From JBPCIX01 sp051005875 (GTDB lineage Bacteria > Actinomycetota > CADDZG01 > JAHWKV01): a stretch of 32,413 bases of DNA. Below the pieces are notes generated by a model that was not told the origin of the DNA, made no database searches, and was given only the letters and a program-made list of their open reading frames with translations. Positions 24,510-32,413 of this stretch are shown in pieces. The stretch covers positions 1-32,413 of the forward strand of contig JBPCIX010000056.1 of the NCBI GenBank assembly GCA_051005875.1, given 5' to 3'. The translations under genes were made by a program, and so were the position numbers. Position 1 is the stretch's first letter, and every line of letters begins with the position of its first letter.

Positions 24510-24740
24510 ATGAGACGACGAGAGCCCGGCTTCTACGTTTCGGTCATGACCTCGGCCGGAAGCCTGGGGGCACCCGTGGAGCTGCTGGACGGCCCGTGGC
24601 CAAACAAGCAATCTGCCGAACACCGCGCCGGCGAGATAGCGTCGGCGCGCCCCCTCGAGGATTCGATCCCCCCCGTGGTCGAAATAATCAACGACGGACT
24701 TACCGTCCTTCGGCCCCCTGCTGAGGACCACCAACCGTGA
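24510..24740 (+). CDS. Hypothetical 76-residue protein coupled to the isocitrate lyase/PEP mutase family gene
   Basis: This short soluble protein is not recognised. It begins MRRREPGFYVSVMTSAG, has a PWPNKQSAEHRAGEIA stretch (possible helix) and ends with VVEIINDGLTVLRPPAE. It has no membrane segment, no cysteines and no known motif. It looks real because its stop overlaps the next gene's GTG start by 4 bases (GTGA), a hallmark of translational coupling, and it runs unbroken from the divergent protease promoter region. A role tied to the enzyme that follows is only inference. Confidence 0.6.
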   Translation: MRRREPGFYVSVMTSAGSLGAPVELLDGPWPNKQSAEHRAGEIASARPLEDSIPPVVEIINDGLTVLRPPAEDHQP

Positions 24741-25606
24741 CTCCTGCTGAATCAATTCGTGGACGCCTGAGCGCGGGGGCGACCATCAACATGCCGGGAG
24801 TTTATGACGCACTTAGCTCCAGGCTCGCTACAGCCGCAGGGTTCGAGGTCCTGTTTGTCTCCGGATACTCAGTATCGGCGTCGCGCCTCGGTATGCCCGA
24901 CTTCGGCTATTTGACTCAAATCGAGATGACAGACAGCGCGGCGTCAATTTGTGCGAACACTTCCCAACCGGTGGTCGTTGACGCCGACACGGGGTATGGC
25001 AATCCACTTAACTCAATTCGTACCGCACGGCTTTTTCATGCCGCGGGCGCCGCGGGAATTTTTCTAGAGGATCAGGTGTGGCCGAAAAAGTGCGGCCATT
25101 TTGTGGGCAAAAAGGTGGTCACTCGTGAGGAATGGCTTGCCAAGCTGCGGGCGGTCGTGGACCTTAGAGCCGAGGGGCTTGACTTATTTCTTGTCGCCCG
25201 CACCGATGCACGAGCAGCAGTTTCGATCGAAGAGGCAATTGTCCGGGCGAAATCCGCCCGCGATCTCGGCGCCGACGCCGTTTTTGTCGAAGCGCCCGAA
25301 AGCATCGATGATCTGGAGCGAGTAGCCCGCGAGGTGCAAGGCGCAGTTTTGGTGGCCAACATGATCGAAGGAGGCCGCACTCCCCTGCTGACCCCGCAAG
25401 AACTCCACGACATCGGCTACGACCTTATAGTTACGCCATTATCGGGAATCCTGGCCGCCGCCAAAGCGCTATCGAACGCGTTCTCGGTACTAAGAGCCGC
25501 CGGAACGTTGCGTGACGATCTGGATCTAGTAGTCTCGTTCAAAGAATTTGAGCCGTTGGTCGACCTTGCGGCCCACCAACGGCTCGAAGAGCGCTATAAG
25601 TACTAG
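24737..25606 (+). CDS. Isocitrate lyase/phosphoenolpyruvate mutase family enzyme
   Basis: This 289-residue TIM-barrel enzyme has the superfamily's Mg-binding DADTGYGN (82-89), EDQ (111-113) and the catalytic-loop KKCGH (117-121), plus RTDARAA and a NMIEGGRTP loop. The superfamily includes methylisocitrate lyase, PEP mutase, carboxyPEP mutase, oxaloacetate hydrolase and oxaloacetate decarboxylase. The KKCGH loop favours a C-C lyase over a mutase, but the substrate cannot be assigned. No prp, phosphonate or glyoxylate genes are nearby. The start is GTG at 24737, overlapping the upstream small gene. Confidence 0.88.
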   Translation: MTPAESIRGRLSAGATINMPGVYDALSSRLATAAGFEVLFVSGYSVSASRLGMPDFGYLTQIEMTDSAASICANTSQPVVVDADTGYGNPLNSIRTARLFHAAGAAGIFLEDQVWPKKCGHFVGKKVVTREEWLAKLRAVVDLRAEGLDLFLVARTDARAAVSIEEAIVRAKSARDLGADAVFVEAPESIDDLERVAREVQGAVLVANMIEGGRTPLLTPQELHDIGYDLIVTPLSGILAAAKALSNAFSVLRAAGTLRDDLDLVVSFKEFEPLVDLAAHQRLEERYKY

Positions 25607-25614
25607 TGGTTCAG

Positions 25615-25626
25615 CCCACCGGTGGG
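25615..25626. terminator. Short palindrome between convergent genes, possible terminator
   Basis: CCCACCGGTGGG is a perfect 12-base palindrome in the 23-base gap between two convergent stops (25606 and 25630). Only a 4-bp stem with a CCGG loop could form and there is no T-run, so its function is uncertain. Confidence 0.25.
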
Positions 25627-25629
25627 GGC

Positions 25630-27711
25630 CTACGCCTTGGTAGCCCGTCGGGGAGATCTTGTGGCCGTGCCGCCGTTGCCTGCGGCCATGGCGCTCTTGG
25701 CCACCTTCAGGTAAGGACGCACACCGGTCAACAGCTTCGCAAGATCTGGTCCTTGAATCGTTTCGTGGCTTATCAACTCCTCGGCCAAACCATCAAGGAC
25801 ATCGCGATGAGCGCCCAAGATGTCGCGAGCAACTCCCTCTTCCTCATCGAGGATGCGCCGCACCTCTTCGTCGAGATGCTCTAGAGTTGGCTGCGAAACA
25901 TCGCGGGTGAGCAAGTAATCCCTTCCCAGGAAGACCTCTTTGTCCTCACGCAAAACGCGGACCCGGCCGAGCCTGGAGCTCATTCCGTACCTGCCAGCCA
26001 TGTCGCGAGCAGTATTGGTTGCTCGTTCCAGGTCTTGTTCCGAACCGGTCGAAGGCTGGCCCATAACCATTTCCTCGGAAGCGATGCCCGCCATGGCAAT
26101 CGTGACCTGCGCTTCCATGTCTTGTGTAGTAAGCAATTGCTTGTCCTCCGCCAAAACGGCGAGATGCCCGATTCCCCGTCCTCTGGCAATAATCGACACT
26201 TTCTCGAGGATGCCGGCCTTGCCCATGGCTGCGGCGACAACGGCATGGCCTGCCTCGTGGTAGGCAATGCGACGCTTTTCGTCGTCGGTGATGATTTGCG
26301 CCTTACGCTTGGGACCTGAAAGAACCCGCTCGACACCTTCCTCAAGGTGATGACGACCGATGGATTTAAGATTTTCGCGCACAGCCAACAGAGCAGATTC
26401 GTTTAGCAGATTCGCAAGGTCGGCGCCCGTAAACCCCGACGTGTTCTTTGCAATGTGGGGCAGATCCTTATCGGCCTGCTGAAGACGCTTCCCACGTGCG
26501 TGCAACTTCAGAATTTCAAGCCGGCCCTCGAGGTCGGGGCGTTCAACCGTTATGTGGCGGTCGAACCTCCCAGCGCGAAGAAGCGCAGGATCCAAGATGT
26601 CGGGGCGGTTGGTTGCTCCTATCGCAACTACTCCCTCAGTGGGCGAGAATCCATCCATCTGCACCAGTAGCTCGTTAAGGGTCTGCTCGCGCTCATCGTG
26701 ACCGCCGCCTATGCCTGCGCCGCGCTGACGGCCGGCTGCATCAAGCTCATCGATGAAAATGATTGAGGGAGCACTGGCTCGGGCTTGCCTAAACAAGTCC
26801 CTGACCCTGGCGGCACCGACCCCGACCAGCGATTCGACAAATTCGGAACCGGATATCGAGTAGAAGTTGGCCTGCGCCTCGCCCGCAACTGCGCGCGCCA
26901 ACAGTGTCTTGCCGCACCCCGGGGGGCCGACCAGAAGGACGCCTTTTGGCGGAAGGGCCCCCATGTCGGCGAAGGCCTTGGGGTTGGCCAGATAATCGCG
27001 AACCTCAGCAAGTTCGATGATCGCCTCGCCTGCTGCGGCAACATCCTTAAAGGAATTTCGGCCTTTCGACTCACCCTTCAGACGCTTATCGCCGATCTTG
27101 CCAAAGGTTAGAAACTCGGATGCGCCGGAACTGCCCGACCCTCGCGAGAGGTAGAAGAACAGGGCAAACAAGTTCGCGAGAATAACCAGCGGGAGCAGGA
27201 ATTGCGCAAGAAAGCGCACGATCGCCTTGAGTGGCTGGGGATCGACTCTAATCTCCGCGCCTGCCGACAGAATGGTCTTGAAAAGATCGCTTGTGATGGC
27301 GTCGGAAGCCACGTAGGAGGTCCAAAACTCTGAGCCTTTTGCCTTGGGATTGCTGGAGGGAACAAGAGTGCCGAGGACTCGGGAGTCTTCGTTCAGGAAC
27401 CGAACTTTGCTGATCTTTTGCGTGACATCGGCACACTGAGCCTCTCGAAGGCTCGCTTGCCCTGCGTCGGCAGAGACCGGCGAGGCGCAGTTTGCCAGCT
27501 GGACCAAACGGTCCAAGGCAAGCTCCTTGCCGGGCGACGCAGGCTGCAAATAGGTAAGCGCGGCGGCATAGATCAGCGCCAGTGCGACCAGGCTGGCGCC
27601 CAAAAGGGCCGGACCGCTCCGCTTAGACTTCGCAGACTTGGCTTTGCCCTCCTCGGCAGCTTGCTTGCTCTGCCCCTTCAGGTCGGGTTTTTTAGTCATC
27701 GGTTTGGCCAC
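25630..27711 (-). CDS. ftsH: ATP-dependent zinc metalloprotease FtsH (single AAA+, paralogue 1)
   Basis: This 693-residue membrane-bound AAA+ protease has two membrane helices (about 33-56 and 168-188) flanking an extracytoplasmic domain, an AAA+ module with Walker A GPPGCGKT at 262-269, Walker B IIFIDELD near 317-324 and the second region of homology ATNRPDILDPALL, and an M41 domain with HEAGH at 485-489 and the third zinc ligand D560. FtsH degrades misfolded membrane proteins and some regulators. The pore-loop aromatic is replaced: SLVGVG stands where FtsH normally has MFVGVG. The GTG start at 27711 has an AGGAGG 5 nt upstream. It follows the BNR protein gene by 117 bases. Confidence 0.95.
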   Translation of the reverse strand: MAKPMTKKPDLKGQSKQAAEEGKAKSAKSKRSGPALLGASLVALALIYAAALTYLQPASPGKELALDRLVQLANCASPVSADAGQASLREAQCADVTQKISKVRFLNEDSRVLGTLVPSSNPKAKGSEFWTSYVASDAITSDLFKTILSAGAEIRVDPQPLKAIVRFLAQFLLPLVILANLFALFFYLSRGSGSSGASEFLTFGKIGDKRLKGESKGRNSFKDVAAAGEAIIELAEVRDYLANPKAFADMGALPPKGVLLVGPPGCGKTLLARAVAGEAQANFYSISGSEFVESLVGVGAARVRDLFRQARASAPSIIFIDELDAAGRQRGAGIGGGHDEREQTLNELLVQMDGFSPTEGVVAIGATNRPDILDPALLRAGRFDRHITVERPDLEGRLEILKLHARGKRLQQADKDLPHIAKNTSGFTGADLANLLNESALLAVRENLKSIGRHHLEEGVERVLSGPKRKAQIITDDEKRRIAYHEAGHAVVAAAMGKAGILEKVSIIARGRGIGHLAVLAEDKQLLTTQDMEAQVTIAMAGIASEEMVMGQPSTGSEQDLERATNTARDMAGRYGMSSRLGRVRVLREDKEVFLGRDYLLTRDVSQPTLEHLDEEVRRILDEEEGVARDILGAHRDVLDGLAEELISHETIQGPDLAKLLTGVRPYLKVAKSAMAAGNGGTATRSPRRATKA

Positions 27712-27828
27712 AGTTGCCTCCTGTAAGTGATCTCATTTAATTTCGATTGATTCCCCAGACCCGTCGAAAACCGAGCGGCCCTTACATTAGACCACGACAA
27801 GGCTTGAGTGTCACCCTGTTGAGTGGCC

Positions 27829-29412
27829 CTAGCCGGCCCTGTCTGCCTTACGACGGCCCCCGGCCGCCCACATCATCAGGATGACAAGCCCCACGATGAT
27901 CAGTATCGGACCGCCGATCCTTAAGGGGTCTCGGGCAGGCGATTCTTTCGAGAAGGCGACCACAGCCCGGCCCAGATCCTGCTTGTTCGAGGCCTCGGTT
28001 CCGCCCCTGGTATCGGTCCACACGGCCAGGGTGCTTGTATCTGTAGACACAAGCCCGAGCCGGCTGCCGAGATCCGGCATTTTGCGCTCACTGCCGAACC
28101 CAATTTCAGAGCTGAAGCTCTTGCCGGGGTCCGTCAAACGAATCCGGGGGCCGAACGGGGTGTCGCCGTTAACGGAGGACTGCAGAGAAACTTCGTTTTT
28201 GATGTTCTTCGGATCAGCCTGCCTGTCGTAATAGACCACATCAACCCTGCCATTCGGGGCGACGGCAATCTTCGGCAAATACTGAGCCGTGCCGTCTTTC
28301 ACCGGATTATCGTTCAGACTCTGGCCCTTCGAAAAACTCTTTCCGCCGTTGGTTGACGTCCAAAGAAGTACATCGGCGCTGCCCAGCCGGCCATCGTGGA
28401 ATGCGACATAAATGCGACCAGTGGTTTGATCGACTGCCAGCGACGGCGCCGAGGGGAAAAAGATTATGAACCGCTCGATTGGCACAATCTGGTCGTCCAC
28501 GACACTTTCCTGCCAGTTTTCGCCGCCGTCTTTTGAACGAGCTAGAACAAGGCTCCACTTGCCGTCGTAAGGAAGTCCCCCCTGACCCTCATGGCCCCCG
28601 TTGTAATCGAGCTTGTCCTCGCCTAAATCGAGATACAGCATGTAAACCTCGCCGCCTGGGCCGACCACGGTCGACGGGGTGATGACCCTCTGGCGCGACG
28701 GTGGGCTCACCGATATCGGGCCGATCCAAGTGGCGCCGCCGTCGTCGGAACGCAGGAATTCAATGGGGTTGCCGGTATTGGGAAACGCAAGGTTCGAGGT
28801 GTCGTCGGCCTTCAAATAAGACAGGTAAAGCCGGTTGGCGATTTTGGGATCAGCCGTCAGTTCGCTCTGAAACAAGAAGGGGGGCGCCGACGGCAGCACC
28901 CTCGCCGGGGTCGAAAGAGTTGTACCCCCGTCGGTTGAAGAGACCAGCCAAAGCGCGTTCGGCCTGTTGCCGGGCCCGATCAGCGTGACGAATGAAACGT
29001 ATAAAGTGCCGTCGGAGCTGAAGGCCGCATCGGGAGCGAAACAACGAGGTGGGTCTTCCTCGCCTACGGGGAAAGGAATCTCCTGATCTTTCCATTTCCC
29101 GCCGCCATCGGTTGAAATGTGCATCCCACAAGAAAAGCGCGGCGTGTCGATACGATTCACGACCACGAGGTTCCCGGGCTTGACGGGATTGCGAACCGCA
29201 GCCGGTGAGTTATGAGCGTTGATATCGGTCTTCAGCAATGCGCCTTCGTTGATGGGCACATTGTCGCCGACCGGCGTTGCGCTCCCGGCCTCGAGAGATG
29301 AACCGATCAAAAACGCTCCTGCCCCCAGTGTGGCCATGGCCACACCAAGAAGCGCCTGCAACCATGAGCGACCACTGGGCACCTTTGTACCCGCCTGAAC
29401 TTCAGGTGGCAC
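27829..29412 (-). CDS. Membrane-anchored BNR/Asp-box beta-propeller (sialidase-superfamily fold) protein
   Basis: This 527-residue protein has a membrane segment at both ends (about 17-40 and 499-519), a short cytoplasmic basic tail RRKADR, and a large predicted extracytoplasmic propeller between them. Five Asp-box motifs occur at about 100, 159, 222, 293 and 353 (for example STDGGGKW, SDDGGATW, SKDGGENW), spaced 59-71 residues as expected for blades. I do not see the sialidase arginine triad clearly, so enzyme activity is not claimed. The start GTG overlaps the upstream FtsH stop by one base (TAGTG), implying coupling. A scaffold, sensor or adaptor role for the FtsH proteins is inference. 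Confidence 0.82.
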   Translation of the reverse strand: MPPEVQAGTKVPSGRSWLQALLGVAMATLGAGAFLIGSSLEAGSATPVGDNVPINEGALLKTDINAHNSPAAVRNPVKPGNLVVVNRIDTPRFSCGMHISTDGGGKWKDQEIPFPVGEEDPPRCFAPDAAFSSDGTLYVSFVTLIGPGNRPNALWLVSSTDGGTTLSTPARVLPSAPPFLFQSELTADPKIANRLYLSYLKADDTSNLAFPNTGNPIEFLRSDDGGATWIGPISVSPPSRQRVITPSTVVGPGGEVYMLYLDLGEDKLDYNGGHEGQGGLPYDGKWSLVLARSKDGGENWQESVVDDQIVPIERFIIFFPSAPSLAVDQTTGRIYVAFHDGRLGSADVLLWTSTNGGKSFSKGQSLNDNPVKDGTAQYLPKIAVAPNGRVDVVYYDRQADPKNIKNEVSLQSSVNGDTPFGPRIRLTDPGKSFSSEIGFGSERKMPDLGSRLGLVSTDTSTLAVWTDTRGGTEASNKQDLGRAVVAFSKESPARDPLRIGGPILIIVGLVILMMWAAGGRRKADRAG

Positions 29413-32276
29413 TAGCGCCCACCCAGTCCTTTGAGAACGGCGGCCTTCGCCACCTTGGCTGCAGTTCCAAGCCCCCCATTGCTTGCTGCCCTTGCGCCCA
29501 ATTTGGGCGGCGGTCCCGCAAGCTCATCGAGCTCATCAGAGGTGAGAGTTTCCCGCTCGATCAAAGCTTGGGCGATTGAATCTAGCTGCTTTCGCGAATC
29601 CGACAATATCGATTTGGCCTTTTCGAATGCCAGGTCGATCAGCCGGCGCACCTCGGTATCTATTGATCGGGCGGCCTCATCGGAGTAACCGTTGTGAGCC
29701 CCTCCCTGGGCGCGGCCGGTGTCATCGCCGTAGGTCATTTGGCCAAGAGTGGTTCCCATCGCCAGCTCACAAACCATCCAACGGGCGAGGTTCCCGACCT
29801 TAGCAAGATCATCGGAGGCCCCCGAGGACGGCTCGCCGAACACGACTTCTTCCGCAGCCCTGCCACCCAACATGCCTGCCATCCGTTCAATAAGAACCGT
29901 TCGCGAATGGACCACCTCTTCCACCGAGTCCTCGTGCCAGGCCGCCCCTAAAGTAGCCCCGCGGGGAACAATCGAAAGCTTGCGAGGTGACGGCGCTCCG
30001 TGAAGAGCACGGCCGACAAGAGCGTGGCCGGCCTCGTGGTAGGCCACTACTTTGCGCTCTTCCTCGGACAGAATATGTGCCCGCGAAACTCCAAGATGAA
30101 CTCGCTCGACCGCCTCTTCAATAAGAGGCAAAGTGGCGGCAGGCACTTTGCGGCGAGCAGCCAGCAACGTGGCTTCATTCATCACGTTCGCGAGTTCCGC
30201 CCCCGAAAGACCCTGGGTCAGCCCGGCGACAACATCCAGGTCGACTTCGGGGGCCAGCTTCTTGCCGCGTGCGTGGACGTCAAGAATCGCCCGGCGACCG
30301 GCGCGATCCGGCAGGCCAATGGTCACGGTTCGGTCGAAACGGCCCGGCCGGATGAGAGCGGGATCCAAAATGTCGGGCCGGTTGCTGGCCGCCATCACGA
30401 TGACTCCAGAGCCGGCCTGAAAGCCGTCGAGTTCCACGAGGATCTGGTTCAGAGTTTGGTCGGATTCGCGGTTGCCGCTGCCAGCGGAGGCGCCGCGGTG
30501 AGCACCGATGGCGTCTATTTCGTCGATAAAAACAATGGCTGGGGCCATGGTGCGCGCTTCTGCGAACAGATCGCGGACACGCCCGGCGCCTTCTCCGACA
30601 AACACCTCGACAAATTCCGTGGCGGCCACCGAGAAAAAGACGGCGTTGGCTTCACCGGCAACCGCCCGAGCCAGCAGCGTCTTGCCGCAACCGGGAGGGC
30701 CGACCAGCAGAAACCCGCGGGGGGGCCTGGCGCCCATTTCGATGAAGCGCTCCGGCTCGGCAAGGTACTCCTTCACCTCGGCAAGCTCGATTAAGGCTTC
30801 GTCGACTCCGGCGACATCGGCGAAAGTGACGCGCTGATCTGATGTCGAGCGACCGAAGCTGCGATCGCGCATCGAAAGCCGCCGCTGGCGCTCAGGGGCC
30901 TCCTTGATTCGGGCCAATGCGTCCTCAAGATCGGATTGCGAAATCTTGGACTTTTGGGATCTGGCCGCGAGGAGTGCGCCTTCATTCAGCACACTTGCCA
31001 GATCTGCGCCCGAAAGGCCTATAGCTCTGCGAGCGATGCTCGCCATGTCGACCCCATCTTCAAGTTGCTTGTTGGCCGCATGTACTTGCAAAATCGCTAG
31101 ACGGCCGGCTTCATCGGCTCGCTCAAGCCCCACCGTGCGGTCAAAGCGGCCCGGGCGCAACAAGGCGGGGTCAAGAACATCCGGGCGGTTGGTTGCGCCC
31201 ACCACGATGATTCCCTCCAGGGGCGAAAAACCATCCATCTCGGCCAGAATCTGGTTGAGCGCCTGCTCCTGCTCGCCCTGGGTTCCGCCGCCGCCGGCGG
31301 TATTGCCCCCCCGGCGGCGGCCGACGGAATCGAGTTCGTCGATAAATACGATCGCCGGAGAGTTTGCCCGGGCTTCTTGAAACAGATCCCGCACTCGCGC
31401 TGCCCCGACGCCTACATAAAGCTCCACAAAGTCCGACCCTGAGATCGTGTAAAAGGCTGCATTCGATTCGCCTGCCAGAGCCCGGGAGAGCAGAGTCTTG
31501 CCGCAACCGGGGGGGCCGAACAACAAAATTCCCTTCGGAATGGTCGCTCCGATGGCCACAAAACGCGCCGGATCGGCCAGGAATTCCTTAATGTCGTTAA
31601 GCTCCGCGATAGCCCGCTCTTGCCCGGCCACGTCGGCGAAGGTGACCTTGCTGTCCTCGGCTTCGATCTTGCGGGCCCCGCTTTTCACACCGAACAGTCC
31701 CGTCCCCTTAACATAGGAAACAATGAGATAGACGAATAAAAGGATCAAAATCAGCGCAGGAATGGTGTAAATAGCCAGGTTGGCCACGCGTTTGCCGGTT
31801 TGCTGATCAACGAAAATCGGGATTCTGTTCTCAATAAAGAGCTTGATGACCGTGGAGCCCTGTGGGGGATTTCTGATCAGGGGGGCGTTGAACTCACGCA
31901 ACTGTCCAGCTGGATCAGCCCCCTGCTTTGCCGGGCCGGGCGTCAGGCCGTCGCCGTGGCCCATTCCATCCGCATCAAACGTGCTGGGCTCGGAGTTTGA
32001 GCCCTCAGAACCGTCGCCCTTGACGTACTTGCCAATTACATACGCATCTTCGTCGAGGATCGTCCCGGTTTTGATCCGGCCCTGCTCCACCAGGTCAACA
32101 AACTTATAGAAGGCAAGTGTGTCGCCGGTGACGTGGGGCCTTGAATATTCGAGCGCCCCGAAATAGCCCCCGATGAGGAGCAGCAACGCTATTCCAATAA
32201 CAAGTCCCAGCCTGCTTTTGGGCTTGCCCGAACTGCGCTTTTTCTTTTTCGCGCTGCCTTTTTCTTTACCGGCCAT
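29412..32276 (-). CDS. FtsH-family zinc metalloprotease with two tandem AAA+ modules (paralogue 2)
   Basis: This 954-residue protein has a Lys-rich N-terminus, a first membrane helix (24-40), an extracytoplasmic segment with a Gly/Asp-rich insert, a second helix (167-188), then two complete FtsH-type AAA+ modules and one M41 domain. Module 1: Walker A 254-261, pore loop YVGVG 287-291, Walker B IVFIDELD 309-316, SRH ATNRPDVLDPALLRPGRFDR at 361-380. Module 2: Walker A 526-533, pore loop FVGEG 559-563, Walker B IVFIDEID 581-588, SRH 630-649. Zinc site: HEAGH 747-751 with D823. Normal FtsH is about 600-700 residues with one AAA+ module. The frame is continuous and both ATPases look intact. The ATG at 32276 has a GGGGGCA leader. 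A 14-bp tandem repeat lies just upstream. Confidence 0.95.
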   Translation of the reverse strand: MAGKEKGSAKKKKRSSGKPKSRLGLVIGIALLLLIGGYFGALEYSRPHVTGDTLAFYKFVDLVEQGRIKTGTILDEDAYVIGKYVKGDGSEGSNSEPSTFDADGMGHGDGLTPGPAKQGADPAGQLREFNAPLIRNPPQGSTVIKLFIENRIPIFVDQQTGKRVANLAIYTIPALILILLFVYLIVSYVKGTGLFGVKSGARKIEAEDSKVTFADVAGQERAIAELNDIKEFLADPARFVAIGATIPKGILLFGPPGCGKTLLSRALAGESNAAFYTISGSDFVELYVGVGAARVRDLFQEARANSPAIVFIDELDSVGRRRGGNTAGGGGTQGEQEQALNQILAEMDGFSPLEGIIVVGATNRPDVLDPALLRPGRFDRTVGLERADEAGRLAILQVHAANKQLEDGVDMASIARRAIGLSGADLASVLNEGALLAARSQKSKISQSDLEDALARIKEAPERQRRLSMRDRSFGRSTSDQRVTFADVAGVDEALIELAEVKEYLAEPERFIEMGARPPRGFLLVGPPGCGKTLLARAVAGEANAVFFSVAATEFVEVFVGEGAGRVRDLFAEARTMAPAIVFIDEIDAIGAHRGASAGSGNRESDQTLNQILVELDGFQAGSGVIVMAASNRPDILDPALIRPGRFDRTVTIGLPDRAGRRAILDVHARGKKLAPEVDLDVVAGLTQGLSGAELANVMNEATLLAARRKVPAATLPLIEEAVERVHLGVSRAHILSEEERKVVAYHEAGHALVGRALHGAPSPRKLSIVPRGATLGAAWHEDSVEEVVHSRTVLIERMAGMLGGRAAEEVVFGEPSSGASDDLAKVGNLARWMVCELAMGTTLGQMTYGDDTGRAQGGAHNGYSDEAARSIDTEVRRLIDLAFEKAKSILSDSRKQLDSIAQALIERETLTSDELDELAGPPPKLGARAASNGGLGTAAKVAKAAVLKGLGGR

Positions 32277-32290
32277 GTGCCCCCGCCCTT

Positions 32291-32413
32291 GAATTTAGAC
32301 GAATGAATTTAGACGAATGAATTTAGACGAATGAATTTAGACGAATGAATTTAGACGAATGAATTTAGACGAATGAATTTAGACGAATGAATTTAGACGA
32401 ATGAATTTAGACG
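32291..32413. repeat. Perfect 14-bp tandem repeat array upstream of the tandem-AAA FtsH gene
   Basis: The + strand unit GAATTTAGACGAAT is repeated eight full times from 32291 to 32402, then 11 more bases to the window edge, with no mismatches. The array ends 14 bases before the FtsH start codon, so it occupies the promoter position. On the gene's strand each unit contains TAAATT, which fits the TANNNT -10 pattern. The array continues beyond the window, so its full copy number is unknown. Confidence 0.95.

Noticed and set aside
27803..27825. HspR (HAIR) operator upstream of the single-AAA ftsH
   Set aside because: TTGAGTG occurs twice (27804-27810 and 27819-27825) but as a direct repeat, not the inverted CTTGAGT-N7-ACTCAAG arrangement.
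30000..30794. Long + strand open frame (264 codons) opposite the tandem-AAA FtsH
   Set aside because: It is antisense to two well-conserved AAA+ segments and has no recognisable motif or initiation site.
32291..32413. CRISPR-like array
   Set aside because: The 14-bp units are contiguous and identical with no spacers, so this is a simple tandem repeat.

Overview
The window looks like chromosome of an actinobacterium with moderately high G+C. I cannot name the genus. The evidence is gene order: rpmB-recG-rsmD-coaD-(SepIVA-like DivIVA-family protein)-DUF177-rpmF-rnc-mutM, then smc-ftsY, plus thiL, ddl, gpsA and cofC nearby. The same genes lie in one region in mycobacteria. A MarP-type periplasmic protease, a DUF222-type HNH fragment, a holin-family/DUF3618 pair and F420 genes agree. 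Several genes carry a -10 hexamer 6-7 nt before the start codon, as expected for leaderless mRNAs, which are common in Actinobacteria. No rRNA, tRNA, CRISPR array, insertion sequence or prophage was seen, and no gene-free stretch exceeds about 125 bases.

Layout. 1-2230 (+): accessory edge with the 3' end of an HNH nuclease gene, a small CDF-type cation transporter with a cysteine-rich N-terminus, a Phd/VapC-type toxin-antitoxin pair, and arfB. 2234-6002 (-): smc then ftsY. 6093-7292 (+): archaeal-type phosphoglycerate mutase. 7362-14415 (-): a long operon running rpmB, recG, rsmD, coaD, sepIVA-like, DUF177, rpmF, rnc, mutM and an alpha/beta hydrolase, with several overlapping stop/start codons. 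14529-15127 (+): envelope pair (holin-family plus DUF3618). 15130-16889 (-): thiL-thiD. 16939-17175 (+): stand-alone RAM-domain protein. 17180-18271 (-): ddl, divergent from pilT (18321-19547, +). 19644-19892 (+): GlsB/YeaQ-type stress membrane protein. 19951-22254 (-): an FrhB-like F420 flavo-iron-sulfur protein then gpsA, divergent from cofC (22351-22992, +). 22974-24426 (-): marP-like protease and a small membrane protein. 24510-25606 (+): small unknown gene coupled to an isocitrate lyase/PEP mutase family enzyme. 25630-32276 (-): two FtsH-family proteases flanking a membrane-anchored BNR propeller protein.

The most unusual object is the FtsH-family protein at 29412-32276. It has two complete FtsH-type AAA+ modules in tandem before a single M41 metalloprotease domain, where ordinary FtsH has one. 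Its gene overlaps by one base with a predicted extracytoplasmic beta-propeller gene, is followed by a second, single-AAA FtsH, and is preceded by at least eight perfect copies of a 14-bp tandem repeat that runs off the window end. Other second-look items are an SMC about 300 residues shorter than usual with no recognisable hinge, an rnc gene whose conserved N-terminus has no ATG/GTG/TTG start (an ATT fits best), a 14-bp duplication abutting the cofC start, and the leaderless-promoter pattern.
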